Source of the DNA: Hyphomicrobiales bacterium
Lineage (GTDB): Bacteria; Pseudomonadota; Alphaproteobacteria; Rhizobiales; Rhizobiaceae
Assembly (NCBI GenBank): GCA_003577315.1
Contig: QEVK01000004.1
Coordinates: forward strand, 71,358-135,357
Direction of reading: 5' to 3'
Length of the DNA stretch: 64,000 bases
This document shows, piece after piece, positions 1-8,571 of this stretch. The notes under the pieces were generated by a model. The model was given only the letters and a program-made list of their open reading frames with translations. It was not told the origin of the DNA and searched no databases. Made by a program: the position numbers and the translations under genes. Positions within the stretch are counted from its first letter, which is position 1. Each line of letters starts with the position of its first letter.

Positions 1-768
1 CTGTTCTCCCGCGGCACGCGCCGGCGGCCGTCGGAGTTCGTCGGCGCCGAGAACTACGCGGCCCTGTTCAACGACCCGACCTTCTGGACCGTCGTCCAGA
101 ACAACCTGCTCTACACCGCCGTCACCATCCCGCTCTCGATCGTCATCGCGCTCGTCATGGCGCTGTGGGCCAATTCCAGGATTCCGGCGCGCAGCTTCGT
201 GCGCACCGCCTATTTCACGCCCACCGTGCTGCCGATGATCGCAGCGGCGAACCTGTGGCTCTTCTTCTACACGCCCGGGCTCGGCGTGCTCGACCAGATC
301 GGGCGCGTGTTCGGCTTCGCCCCGGTCAACTGGCTGGGCCAGCCCGACACCGCGCTGTGGGCGATCATCATCGTCACCGTGTGGAAGGAGGCGGGCTTCT
401 TCATGATCTTCTACCTGGCCGCGCTCCAGACCATACCGGAGGACCTGCGCGAGGCGGCCGACATCGAGGGCGCCAGCCGCTGGACCTACACGCGCCGCAT
501 CGTCCTGCCGCTCCTGATGCCGACGACGCTGTTCGTCATGGTCAACGCGATGATCAACTCGGTCAAGCTGATCGACCACCTGTTCATCCTCACCAAGGGC
601 GGGCCGAGCGACGCCTCGAAGCTGATCCTCTACTACATCTGGGAGATGGCCTTCGCCTTCTTCGACGCGCCGCGCGCCGCGGCCATGACCATGCTGGTGC
701 TCTTGGTGCTGTGCGTGGTGGCCGCCATCCAGTTCTTCCTCATCGACCGCAGGACGCACTACCAATGA
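1..768 (+). CDS. ABC transporter permease, sugar/glycerol-3-phosphate type (UgpA-like), 5' truncated by window edge
   Basis: The reading frame is open from base 1 to the stop at 766-768, giving 255 residues; the start lies before the window. It is an inner-membrane permease of the carbohydrate-uptake-1 ABC family, which forms one half of the translocation channel. Hydrophobic segments alternate with short loops, and the cytoplasmic EAA coupling loop is visible (EAADIEGASRWTYTRRIVLP), the element that docks on the ATPase. The stop overlaps the next permease start (ATGA), the usual arrangement for the two paired permeases of this family. The binding protein and ATPase are presumably upstream, outside the window. 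The phosphodiesterase downstream hints at a phosphodiester or glycerophosphate substrate, but a sugar is equally possible from sequence. Confidence 0.9.
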   Translation: MFSRGTRRRPSEFVGAENYAALFNDPTFWTVVQNNLLYTAVTIPLSIVIALVMALWANSRIPARSFVRTAYFTPTVLPMIAAANLWLFFYTPGLGVLDQIGRVFGFAPVNWLGQPDTALWAIIIVTVWKEAGFFMIFYLAALQTIPEDLREAADIEGASRWTYTRRIVLPLLMPTTLFVMVNAMINSVKLIDHLFILTKGGPSDASKLILYYIWEMAFAFFDAPRAAAMTMLVLLVLCVVAAIQFFLIDRRTHYQ

Positions 769-1574
769 GCCGCCTCGCACGACACATCGAGGCATCGGGC
801 GCGATCCTGCTGGCGCTGGTCTGGGTCTCGCCGCTGGTCTTCGCCTTCTGGGCGGCGTTCCACACCACATCCGACGCGGTGAACTTCAACCTCACCGCGC
901 CGTGGACGCTGGACAATTTCCGCACCGCCTGGGCCGGGGCGCCCTGGCTGCGCTACTTCCTCAACACCTTCCTGCTGGTCACGGTCGTGCTCGCCGGCCA
1001 GTTCGTGCTGACCACGCTCGCCGGCTTCGCCTTCGCGCAGCTCAGGTTTCCCGGGCGCGACGTCGTCTTCATCCTCGTGCTCATGCAGCTCTTCATCCTG
1101 CCCGAGGTGCTGATCGTCGAGAACTACGCGATGATCCTGCGGCTCGGCCTGTTCGACACCATCCTGGGCGTCGGCATTCCCTACATGGCCAGCGCCTTCG
1201 GCATCTTCCTGATGCGCCAGGCGTTCAAGTCGGTGCCCGTCGAGCTGCACGAGGCCGCCCGGATCGAGGGTTGCAGCCTGCTCGGCATCCTGTGGCGGGT
1301 CTATGTGCCGCTGGCCCGGCCGACCTATCTCGCCTATGCGCTGGTCTCGGTGTCGACGCACTGGAACAACTTCCTGTGGCCGCTGATCGTCACCAACTCG
1401 ACCGCGACCCGGCCGCTGACCGTCGGCCTGTCGATCTTCGGCGCGCCGGAGAGCGGCGTCGACATCAGCGTCATCTCGGCGGCGACGATGATGACGATCG
1501 CGCCGCTGCTGGTCGCCTTCCTCCTGTTCCAGCGCCAGTTCGTGCAGGCCTTCCTGCGCGCGGGCATCAAGTAG
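765..1574 (+). CDS. ABC transporter permease, sugar/glycerol-3-phosphate type (UgpE-like)
   Basis: This 269-residue inner-membrane permease is the partner of the preceding gene. The ATG at 765 overlaps the upstream stop by four bases, so translation is likely coupled; the frame is open further upstream but that part is a shadow of the first permease. Six hydrophobic segments are visible, and the EAA loop (EAARIEGCSLLGILWRVYVP) falls near residue 162, as expected for MalG/UgpE-type proteins. The sequence ends in a short basic tail. Family knowledge gives the role: heterodimeric channel for a sugar, polyol or glycerol phosphate. The substrate cannot be assigned without the binding protein. Confidence 0.92.
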   Translation: MSRLARHIEASGAILLALVWVSPLVFAFWAAFHTTSDAVNFNLTAPWTLDNFRTAWAGAPWLRYFLNTFLLVTVVLAGQFVLTTLAGFAFAQLRFPGRDVVFILVLMQLFILPEVLIVENYAMILRLGLFDTILGVGIPYMASAFGIFLMRQAFKSVPVELHEAARIEGCSLLGILWRVYVPLARPTYLAYALVSVSTHWNNFLWPLIVTNSTATRPLTVGLSIFGAPESGVDISVISAATMMTIAPLLVAFLLFQRQFVQAFLRAGIK

Positions 1575-1593
1575 CGGAAAGGACCGCACGGCG

Positions 1594-2403
1594 ATGGCGA
1601 GGATCCTGCACGTCACCGACACGCATCTGGTGGTGCCGCCGGCGCTGGTCTGCGGCCGGCTCGACACGGCGGCTTGCCTTGAAGCGTGCGTCGCGTCGAT
1701 CGCCGCCGCCCTGCCGAGGATCGCGCCGGTCGACGCCATCCTGATCACCGGCGACCTGACGGACGACGGCACGCCGCAGAGCTACCGCCTCCTGCGCGAG
1801 ACGCTGGCGCCGCTGCGGCTGCCGCTGCTCGCCATCCCCGGCAATCACGACCTGCGCGAGCCGATGCGGGCGGCCTTCGCCGACGCCGGGCTGTTTCCGA
1901 CGCAAGGCCGGCTCAACTTCGTGCGCGACATCTGTGGGACGGGGGGCGACCTGAGGATCGTCGGCATCGACACGCTGGTCGAGGGCTCCGGCGGCGGCGT
2001 GGTCGACGCGGCGACGCTCGATTTCCTGGACGAGGCGCTGGCGACGACGCGGCCGGTGCTGCTTGCCATGCACCATCCGCCGTTTACCTCCGGCATCGTC
2101 TTCATGGATTCGATCGGCCTTGCCGGCGTCGAGGGGCTGCGCGACCGCCTCGAGCGGGCGGCCTGCCAGGTGCGCATCCTGTGCGGGCACCTGCATGTCG
2201 CCGCGACGGGCTCGCTCGGGCGCGTGCCGGCCATCGTCGGGCCGTCGCCGTGCAGCGCCTTCGACGTCGACTTCCGCCCGGACGCGCCCGTCGGCTTCTT
2301 CACCGGCGGCGGCGGCTTCATGGTGCACGACTGGTCGGACGGCTTCCGCAGCCTGCTGGTCCCGCCCGCCATCGGGGCCGGGCCGTTCCCGTTCCGGGAC
2401 TAG
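1594..2403 (+). CDS. Calcineurin-type metallophosphoesterase (CpdA/GpdQ-like phosphodiesterase)
   Basis: The 269-residue protein carries the complete dinuclear metal-site signature of class III phosphodiesterases: D9-x-H11, G53-D54, G83-N84-H85-D86, an HH pair near 159-160 and C-G-H199-L-H201. No signal peptide is evident, so it is probably cytoplasmic. Characterised relatives hydrolyse 3',5'-cyclic AMP (CpdA) or glycerophosphodiesters (GpdQ). It starts 19 bases after the permease stop, behind an AAAGGA-like ribosome site, and is therefore most likely the last gene of the transporter operon. Its position next to a Ugp-like importer favours hydrolysis of an imported glycerophosphodiester, but this is inference; cAMP phosphodiesterase activity is the main alternative. 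Confidence 0.88.
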   Translation: MARILHVTDTHLVVPPALVCGRLDTAACLEACVASIAAALPRIAPVDAILITGDLTDDGTPQSYRLLRETLAPLRLPLLAIPGNHDLREPMRAAFADAGLFPTQGRLNFVRDICGTGGDLRIVGIDTLVEGSGGGVVDAATLDFLDEALATTRPVLLAMHHPPFTSGIVFMDSIGLAGVEGLRDRLERAACQVRILCGHLHVAATGSLGRVPAIVGPSPCSAFDVDFRPDAPVGFFTGGGGFMVHDWSDGFRSLLVPPAIGAGPFPFRD

Positions 2404-2415
2404 CCTGCGGCCTCG

Positions 2416-3327
2416 TCAGCCGGTCGCGCCCGGCCGCGCCGGGAGCATCACCGCGGCGGCGGCGGCCGTCATCAGCGCCAGGCCGAGGAAGTCGGCGAGC
2501 GTGGGCGTCTCGCCCAGCAGGAGCACCGAGCTGAACACGCCGATCGCCGGCACCATCAGGGTCGAGAGGCTGACCGTCCCCGCCGGCAGCCGCATCAGCA
2601 GCCGATACCAGATCAGATAGGCGAGCGCCTGCGAGAAGACGATGTGGTGGAACAGCGCGATCCATGTCTCGTACCGCAAGGCCCCCCACGCGACGCCCCT
2701 TTCCAGGACCTGCGGCTCGAACACGGCCATGCCGGCAGCGGCGACGAGCGAGCCCGCCGCAAGCTGCCAGGCCGCGAGCGACATCGGCGGCGTCGAGACG
2801 GGAAACCGCTTCATCACGATGGTGCCCAGCGCCCAGCCCATGCCCGCCAGCAGCGCCAGGAACAGCCCGACCGAGAAGCTGCCTTCCCTGACGAGCGGCC
2901 AGCCCAGCGCCGTGAGGCCGGCGATGCCGAAGCCGAGGCCGAACCAGCGCCGGCGGTCGAGCCGCTCGCCGAGGAACAGCCACGCGAAGATCACCGTCCA
3001 CACCGGCAGGGTGTAGGTCACGATCACCGCGCGCGAGGTCGGCGCGGCGAGCTGGGCGAAGGCCAGCAGCAGGTTGAAGGCGGTGACGGTGAAGAAACCG
3101 GCGACGAGGACCGGCGCGATCTCGGACCGGCGCAGGAGCAGGCGCTGGCCGCGCAGGCCGGCGACGCCGAACAGGAAGAGCGCCCCCGCCCCCAGCCCGA
3201 GCGTGCGCAAGGTCCATGGCGGCAGCTCGAACAGGGCGGTGCGCACCGCCGGCCAGTTCAGCCCCCAGAACAACGCCAGCGCCAGGATCGCAAGTTGATC
3301 CAGCCCTCGCCGGGGCATTGCAGCCAT
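2416..3327 (-). CDS. EamA/DMT-family transporter
   Basis: This 303-residue integral membrane protein has ten predicted hydrophobic helices arranged as two EamA repeats, roughly residues 12-140 and 150-285, the normal size for the drug/metabolite transporter superfamily. The ATG at 3327 follows GAAAGGA at a suitable distance; the frame stays open upstream but that part is antisense-like shadow of the neighbouring gene. It lies last in the long minus-strand operon, 59 bases after the carbamoylase-like hydrolase, and converges with the phosphodiesterase. Relatives export amino acids or other metabolites. Here it could release a product or an excess amino acid produced by the hydrolases; the substrate is unknown. 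Confidence 0.9.
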   Translation of the reverse strand: MAAMPRRGLDQLAILALALFWGLNWPAVRTALFELPPWTLRTLGLGAGALFLFGVAGLRGQRLLLRRSEIAPVLVAGFFTVTAFNLLLAFAQLAAPTSRAVIVTYTLPVWTVIFAWLFLGERLDRRRWFGLGFGIAGLTALGWPLVREGSFSVGLFLALLAGMGWALGTIVMKRFPVSTPPMSLAAWQLAAGSLVAAAGMAVFEPQVLERGVAWGALRYETWIALFHHIVFSQALAYLIWYRLLMRLPAGTVSLSTLMVPAIGVFSSVLLLGETPTLADFLGLALMTAAAAAVMLPARPGATG

Positions 3328-3386
3328 GTCGTGTCCTTTCAGGGAGGAGGAGCGGGATGCGGGGGGCGCTGTTTCCGGGCTGCGTC

Positions 3387-4616
3387 TCAATCCGCGGCCT
3401 GCGCGGCCGCCAGCACCGCGCCGGCCAGCACCTGCGCCCCGGCGGCGCAGTCGGCGGGCGCGGTGTATTCGGCCTCGTTGTGGCTCAAACCCCCGACGGA
3501 GGGAACGAAGACCATCGCCGAGGGCACGATGCGCGCCATGTTGCAGGCGTCGTGCCCGGCGCCGCTGACCATGCGACGGCAGGAGAATCCGTTGTCGCGC
3601 GCCACCGCCTCGATCGTCTCGACAAGCGACGGATCGAACGGCACGGGCGGGGAATCCGCGGTCTTCTCGACCGTCAGGCCGACATCGAGCCGGCGGGCGG
3701 CGGCGGCGATGCCGTCGAGGACCCGCGCCTGCAAGGCGTCGAGCTCCGCCAGCTCCTCGTGCCGCAGGTCGAGCGTCAGCTCCACCCTCGACGCCACCGT
3801 GACCTGCGAGCCGTTGGGGCTTGCGATGCGGCCACAGGTGGCGCGGGCGCCGGCGGTCTCGCGGGCGGCGGCGTCGGCGATCAGCACCGCACGGGCGGCC
3901 GCCACCATCGCGTCGCGGCGCCCCTCCATCGGCGTCGGCCCGGCATGGGCGTCCTGCCCGGTGAAGGTCAAGAGCCAGCGGCGGAAGCCGATGCCGGCGC
4001 GCACCGCGCCGATGGTCTCGCCGGCCTGTTCGAGGATCGGCCCCTGCTCGATATGCAGCTCGAGATAGGCGTGGACGGGAAAGCCGATCTCCATGTCGCC
4101 GGCGCCGTGCTCCATCGCCGCCAGCATGTCGCCGAGGCGAAGGCCGCGATGGTCGATCATCGCCAGCGCGCGTTCGAGCGGCAGCGCGCCGGTGAACACC
4201 TCCGAGCCCATCATCGGGCGGATGATGGCGCCCTCCTCGTTGGTCCAGTTGACCAGCACGACCGGATGGCGGGTGCGGATGCCGGCCTCGTTCATCGCCC
4301 GGATCGCCTCCAGCCCCGCAAGCACGCCGAGCACGCCGTCGAAGCGCCCGCCGGTGGGCTGGGTGTCGAGGTGGCTGCCGACCAGCACCGGCGGCAGATC
4401 CTCCGTTCCCGGCCGCGTGACGAAGATGTTGCCGAAGCGGTCGGCGGCGACGGCGAGCCCCGCGGCGCGGCACCATTCCTTGAACAGCGCGCGCGCCGCG
4501 TCGTCTTCCGGTGAAAAGGCCAGCCGGTTGTTGCCGCCTGCGACGCCGGGGCCGATCCTCGCCATCTCCATGAGCGAGGCCCACAGCCGGTCGGCGTCGA
4601 TATGCGGCTGCGTCAT
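3387..4616 (-). CDS. M20-family N-carbamoyl-L-amino-acid hydrolase / allantoate amidohydrolase-like enzyme
   Basis: The 409-residue protein is a full-length zinc amidohydrolase of the hydantoinase/carbamoylase branch of M20. Metal and catalytic residues are visible: GSH82-L-D84, F-D93-G, NE127-E128-G, ELHIEQGP, the dimerisation-lid segment ending AGPTPM, SGAGHDA and the C-terminal GGLSHNEAEY. Characterised members cleave N-carbamoyl groups from L-amino acids, beta-ureido acids, ureidoglycine or allantoate to give the amine, CO2 and ammonia. The segment after NEEG reads AIIRPMMGSEVF rather than the commoner ARFxPxMLGSxVF, so specificity may differ. It starts one base after the stop of the upstream M20 deacylase and sits in the operon with a Liv-type importer, supporting a role in using imported N-substituted amino acids. 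Confidence 0.87.
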   Translation of the reverse strand: MTQPHIDADRLWASLMEMARIGPGVAGGNNRLAFSPEDDAARALFKEWCRAAGLAVAADRFGNIFVTRPGTEDLPPVLVGSHLDTQPTGGRFDGVLGVLAGLEAIRAMNEAGIRTRHPVVLVNWTNEEGAIIRPMMGSEVFTGALPLERALAMIDHRGLRLGDMLAAMEHGAGDMEIGFPVHAYLELHIEQGPILEQAGETIGAVRAGIGFRRWLLTFTGQDAHAGPTPMEGRRDAMVAAARAVLIADAAARETAGARATCGRIASPNGSQVTVASRVELTLDLRHEELAELDALQARVLDGIAAAARRLDVGLTVEKTADSPPVPFDPSLVETIEAVARDNGFSCRRMVSGAGHDACNMARIVPSAMVFVPSVGGLSHNEAEYTAPADCAAGAQVLAGAVLAAAQAAD

Positions 4617-4617
4617 G

Positions 4618-5910
4618 TCAGGCCGGCTCCAGCCCGCACCAGTCGGCGATGAACAGCGCGTAGGCGCGGGTCACGTTCAGCAGGCTGTCGAGCTCGACAT
4701 ATTCGTCGATGCCATGCGGCAGGCCGCAGGTGGCGCCGTAGACGATGGACGGCGTGTCCTGGTAGAGGCCGAAGAAGCGCGCGTCGGTCACGGCCGAGGA
4801 GATGGTCGCCGTCACCTTCTCGCCGAACACCTCTTCGTGGGCGCGGCCCATCGCCGCCTCGATCTCGGAGCCCGGCTGAAGCACGTAGCCTTCGGCCTGG
4901 AAGCCGTGGAACGTGATCTTCGGCGGGTGGGCGGCGAGATAGGGATCGGCGGCGCAGGCTTCCGCCACGCGGGCGCGGATCTCGTCGCGGATCGCGGCGA
5001 GGTCCTCGCCCTCGAGCACGCCGAGCCGCACCTCCATGCGCGCCTTCGCCGGCACCGACGACACCCAGTCGCCGCCCGACAGCTTGCCGAGATTGACCCG
5101 GATGGGGTGCGGATGGTCCTTGTAGATCGGGTGGCCCGCCTTGCGGGCGTTCCATTCCTCCTCCAGCCGCTTGATGTAGGGCCAGATGTGGATCGCCTTC
5201 TCCAGCGCGTTGGCGCCGACATTGTTGAAGGCGGCCGAGGCGTGCTGCGGGTCGCCCTCGATGTCGAGGCAAAGCCACATCAGGCCGACCTCCGCGCGCA
5301 TGATCGAGGCGCCGAACGGCTCGGGCACCAGCGCGCCATCGGCCTTGTAGCCGCGCTGGAGGCAGGCGAGCGTGCCGTTGCCGGTGCATTCCTCCTCGAC
5401 GACGCTCTGGATGTGGACGGTGGCGGCGGGCTGGAAGCCGGCGGCGCGGATGGCGTCGATGGCGAAGATGCCGGCGGCCAGACCCGACTTCATGTCGCCG
5501 GCGCCGCGGCCGTACATGCGCCCGCCCTCGATGCGCGGCTCGAAGGGCGGGGTGGTCCAGCGCGCGGCGTCGCAGGGCGGGACGACGTCGATATGGCCGT
5601 TGACGATCAGCGAGCGGCCCTTCTCCGCCTTCGGGCGATGGGTGGCGACGACGTTGAAGGCCTGCGCGTAGTCGACGTCGACCACCGGCGAGAAGCCGGG
5701 CAGATCCCTGATGTCGTCGACCTCGATCCTCCAGTGGTCGACCTCGAAGCCGCGCTCGCGGAAGGCGCGGGCCATGAAGTCCTGCATCGCGGCTTCGTTG
5801 CCCCGGGTCGAATCGTGGCGCACCATGTCGGCGGTGAAGGCGAGCTGCGCCTCGAAGCCGGAGTCGACGGCGGCGAGGATGCGCTGGCGGGCGGTTTCGT
5901 CGAGCGCCAT
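4618..5910 (-). CDS. M20 (ArgE/DapE-type) zinc deacylase, operon copy 2
   Basis: This 430-residue metallohydrolase carries the ArgE/DapE family motifs: NGHIDVVPP, GRGAGDMKSG, VVEEECTGNG and VPEPFG, with a central dimerisation domain and a C-terminal SIVYGATCGLPHGIDEYV segment holding the last metal histidine. Family members remove N-acyl (acetyl, succinyl, formyl or similar) groups from amino acids. It is clearly paralogous to the protein at 10741-12024: the N-termini, the EE-TGNG block and the C-terminal W-C-G-EP end align. The ATG at 5910 begins three bases before the livM stop region ends and is preceded by GGAGCAG. The two deacylases flank the transporter genes, suggesting both act on imported substrates, perhaps of different chain type. 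The exact acyl group is unknown. Confidence 0.88.
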   Translation of the reverse strand: MALDETARQRILAAVDSGFEAQLAFTADMVRHDSTRGNEAAMQDFMARAFRERGFEVDHWRIEVDDIRDLPGFSPVVDVDYAQAFNVVATHRPKAEKGRSLIVNGHIDVVPPCDAARWTTPPFEPRIEGGRMYGRGAGDMKSGLAAGIFAIDAIRAAGFQPAATVHIQSVVEEECTGNGTLACLQRGYKADGALVPEPFGASIMRAEVGLMWLCLDIEGDPQHASAAFNNVGANALEKAIHIWPYIKRLEEEWNARKAGHPIYKDHPHPIRVNLGKLSGGDWVSSVPAKARMEVRLGVLEGEDLAAIRDEIRARVAEACAADPYLAAHPPKITFHGFQAEGYVLQPGSEIEAAMGRAHEEVFGEKVTATISSAVTDARFFGLYQDTPSIVYGATCGLPHGIDEYVELDSLLNVTRAYALFIADWCGLEPA

Positions 5911-5912
5911 GG

Positions 5913-6896
5913 TCACTGCTCCTGCGGTCTGGGGAAGAAACGCTCGCGCAGCGTGACGAGCCCCTTGGGCAGGAACATCACGATCACGACGATGAGGGCG
6001 CCGTAGCCGAGCAGGCGGTAGTTCTCGAGGTCGCGCATCGCCTCGATCATCAGCGTCAGGGCGAAGGCGCCGACCAGCGGGCCGCTGACCGTGCCGAGCC
6101 CGCCGACGAGGACCATGGCGATGATCGAGATCATCAGGTCGACGCCGACCGCCGAGGCCGGGGTCAGGATCGACAGGTAGTGCGCGTAGAACGCGCCGGC
6201 GATGCCGACGATGAACGCCGACAGGCCGAACACCATCAGCTTCATCCGCGTCAGGTTGACGCCGAGGCTTTCGGCGGCGTCCTCGCCGTCGCGCATGGCC
6301 AGCATGGCGAGCCCGGTCTTGGAGCGCATCAGCCGCACGATGACGAGCAGCACCAGCACCGTCAGCGCCAGGGCGAGATAGTAGAACGACACCTTGTCGG
6401 CCGGCGTGAAGGAGACCGGGCCGACCAGCGGCAGGGTGAAGCCCTCGAATTGCGGGATGCCCCACAGGCCCATCTCGCCGCGCGTCAGGCCCGACAGGTT
6501 GGCGACGCAGATGCGCACGATCTCGGCGAAGCCGAGCGTGACGATGGCGACGTGCGGCATCGAGCGGATGCGCAGGATCGGCGTGCCGATCAGCAGGCCG
6601 GCGGCGGCGGCGATCAGCCCGCCGAGCCAGATGGTGAACCACGGGCTGAGCCCGAGATTGATGGCGATGAGGGCCGAGCCGTAGGCGCCGAGGCCGAAGA
6701 AGGCGTGATGGCCGAAGGTCTTGAGCCCGGCGAAGCCGGTGACGAGATTCCACGCCGAGGCGAAGATGCCGAAGATCATCGTCAGCACCATCACGTGCAT
6801 CACGTAGGGGTCGGCGGTCAGCGCCGGCAGGAGCAGCATCGCCAGAAGCACACCGGCCATGCCGAGCCGGGCCTGAAGGGTGAAGGGCTTGAACAT
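5913..6896 (-). CDS. livM: Branched-chain-amino-acid-type ABC transporter permease LivM
   Basis: The 327-residue inner-membrane permease has the typical LivM layout, with about ten hydrophobic segments and the conserved block FASAWNLVTGFAGLKTFGHHAFFGLGAY near the N-terminus. The coupling loop falls around RDGEDAAESLGVNLTRMKL. It pairs with LivH (6958-7827). The gene begins 61 bases after the livH stop and its stop abuts the deacylase start. Liv-type systems transport branched-chain amino acids but many relatives take urea, short amides or aromatic acids. In this operon an N-acyl or N-carbamoyl amino acid is the more attractive ligand, by inference from the adjacent hydrolases. Confidence 0.93.
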   Translation of the reverse strand: MFKPFTLQARLGMAGVLLAMLLLPALTADPYVMHVMVLTMIFGIFASAWNLVTGFAGLKTFGHHAFFGLGAYGSALIAINLGLSPWFTIWLGGLIAAAAGLLIGTPILRIRSMPHVAIVTLGFAEIVRICVANLSGLTRGEMGLWGIPQFEGFTLPLVGPVSFTPADKVSFYYLALALTVLVLLVIVRLMRSKTGLAMLAMRDGEDAAESLGVNLTRMKLMVFGLSAFIVGIAGAFYAHYLSILTPASAVGVDLMISIIAMVLVGGLGTVSGPLVGAFALTLMIEAMRDLENYRLLGYGALIVVIVMFLPKGLVTLRERFFPRPQEQ

Positions 6897-6957
6897 CAGC
6901 GGCTCCCTTTGCCGGAAGGGTCGGGGCGGAAGGTCGAGGAGCGGTCGCGGCGCATGG

Positions 6958-7827
6958 TCATTTCTTTCCGAACAGGCCCCACGGGCGCCACCAGATCACC
7001 GCGATCATCAGGGAGAAGGAGATCACGTCCCGCCACTCCGAGGAGGTGAGCTGGACGCCGACCGCCTCGACCACGCCCAAGAGCAGCCCGCCGACGATCG
7101 CGCCGGGGAAGGAGCCGAGCCCGCCGAGTATGACGACGACGAAGCCCTTGAGCAGGATCGGGATTCCGGCCCAGGGATTGATGGCGCTGATCGGCGCCAG
7201 CATCGCGGCCGCCAGCGCGCCGAGGGCCGCCGCCAGGCCGAAGCAGATCATGTAGACCCGGCGGACCGGGATGCCGACGACCTCCGCCGCGTCCTGGTCC
7301 TGCGAGGTGGCGCGGATCGACCAGCCGAGGCGGGTGTATTTCAGAAGCCACGTCATGGCCGCGATGGTGGCGAGCGCCACCACGAAGATCATCACGCGCT
7401 GCCACGGCAGGCGGATGTCGCCCAGCACCATCACGCCGTCGACGTAGTAGGGAACCGAGTTGAAGCGCTCGCCGAAGATCAGCAGCGCCGCGTTCTGGAG
7501 CACGATCGACAGGCCGAGCGTGGCCGCGATGGTGGTGAAGGCCCAGTTCTCCCGCACGATCAGATATTCGATCGTCAGCTTCTGGATCGCCATGCCGAGG
7601 AGGAAGGCGAGCAGCACCGCCAGCGGGATCGCGACCCAGAACGGCAGGCCGAGCTGCACCGTCAGGTAGAAGGTGAAGTAGCCGCCCAGCATGTAGAACT
7701 CGCCATGGGCGAGGTTCAGCACCTTCATCGTGCCGTAGACGAGCGCGATGCCCGACCCGATCAGGGCGTACATCGAGCCGGCGATCAGGCCGTTCAGGAT
7801 CTGCTCAAGGAAGATGGCAAGGTTCAT
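6958..7827 (-). CDS. livH: Branched-chain-amino-acid-type ABC transporter permease LivH
   Basis: This 289-residue inner-membrane permease matches the LivH family throughout: the N-terminal LNGLIAGSMYALIGSGIAL, the GTMKVLNLAHGEFYMLGGY block and the C-terminal glycine-rich segment VILGGLGSFPGAIVGGLLLG. The cytoplasmic coupling region ATSQDQDAAEVVGIPVRRVY is present. Length is normal for the family. It lies 15 bases after the livF stop in the operon order livG-livF-livH-livM, which is a common permutation. It forms the channel together with LivM. Confidence 0.93.
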   Translation of the reverse strand: MNLAIFLEQILNGLIAGSMYALIGSGIALVYGTMKVLNLAHGEFYMLGGYFTFYLTVQLGLPFWVAIPLAVLLAFLLGMAIQKLTIEYLIVRENWAFTTIAATLGLSIVLQNAALLIFGERFNSVPYYVDGVMVLGDIRLPWQRVMIFVVALATIAAMTWLLKYTRLGWSIRATSQDQDAAEVVGIPVRRVYMICFGLAAALGALAAAMLAPISAINPWAGIPILLKGFVVVILGGLGSFPGAIVGGLLLGVVEAVGVQLTSSEWRDVISFSLMIAVIWWRPWGLFGKK

Positions 7828-7842
7828 CGGATGCGCCCCCTC

Positions 7843-8571
7843 TCATTCGCCAAGGTAGACGCGGCGGATCACGTCGGACTTCATCATTTCCTCGCCGCTG
7901 CCGCTCAGCATGACGCGGCCGCTTTCCAGCAGGTAGCCGTGGTTGGAGATGCCGAAGGACAGCTTCACGTTCTGCTCGTTGAAGATCACGGCGATGCCCT
8001 CGGCGTTGACCTTGCGGATGATGCCGGCGATCTGCTGCACGATGCGCGGGGTGAGACCCAGATAGGGCTCGTCCATCAGCAGCAGCCTCGGCTTCGACAT
8101 CAGCGCGCGCGCGATGGCGACCATCTGCTGCTCGCCGCCCGACATCTTGCCGGCGATCTGGTCGCGCCGCTCGGCGATGATCGGAAACAGGCTCTCCACC
8201 CATTCCAGCCGGTCGCGGGCGTGTTTCTGCACGCTGGGATGATAGGCGCCGAGCATGACGTTCTCGTAGACGGTCATGCCGGTGAACAGGCGGCGGCGCT
8301 CCAGCACCATCGACATGCCGCGCGCCACCATCTCGTGGGCGGGGCGGTTGGTGATGTCCTCGCCGTCGAGCAGCACCTTGCCGGAGCGCACCGGCGTCAG
8401 GCCCATGATCGCCTTGAGGATGGTGGACTTGCCCGAGCCGTTGGGGCCGAGCACCGCCATGACCTGGCCGGCATGGGCCTGCATCGAGACGTCCCACAGC
8501 ACCTGGTAGTTGCCGTAGATGACGTTGACGTTCCGCACGTCGAGCATGGGCCGGTCGGTGTCAGTGGCCAT
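7843..8571 (-). CDS. livF: ABC transporter ATP-binding protein LivF
   Basis: The 242-residue ATPase has Walker A (GPNGSGKST, about residues 44-52), the signature motif MSGGEQQM, Walker B (RLLLMDEPYLGL) and a switch region. The phrase LERRRLFTGMTVYENVMLGAY and the short C-terminus place it in the LivF branch. It powers the Liv importer with LivG. The start at 8571 overlaps the end of livG by 11 bases, a coupled arrangement. The signature phrase GLTPRIVQQIAGIIR is also LivF-like. Confidence 0.93.
   Translation of the reverse strand: MATDTDRPMLDVRNVNVIYGNYQVLWDVSMQAHAGQVMAVLGPNGSGKSTILKAIMGLTPVRSGKVLLDGEDITNRPAHEMVARGMSMVLERRRLFTGMTVYENVMLGAYHPSVQKHARDRLEWVESLFPIIAERRDQIAGKMSGGEQQMVAIARALMSKPRLLLMDEPYLGLTPRIVQQIAGIIRKVNAEGIAVIFNEQNVKLSFGISNHGYLLESGRVMLSGSGEEMMKSDVIRRVYLGE

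Noticed and set aside
165..764. N-terminal 200-codon extension of the second permease
   Set aside because: It overlaps the first permease in another frame and is Arg/His/Ala-rich; the ATGA overlap at 765 gives the true start.
4093..6006. 637-codon plus-strand frame across the M20/carbamoylase region
   Set aside because: Opposite strand carries well-conserved M20 motifs across the same bases; the plus frame shows none.
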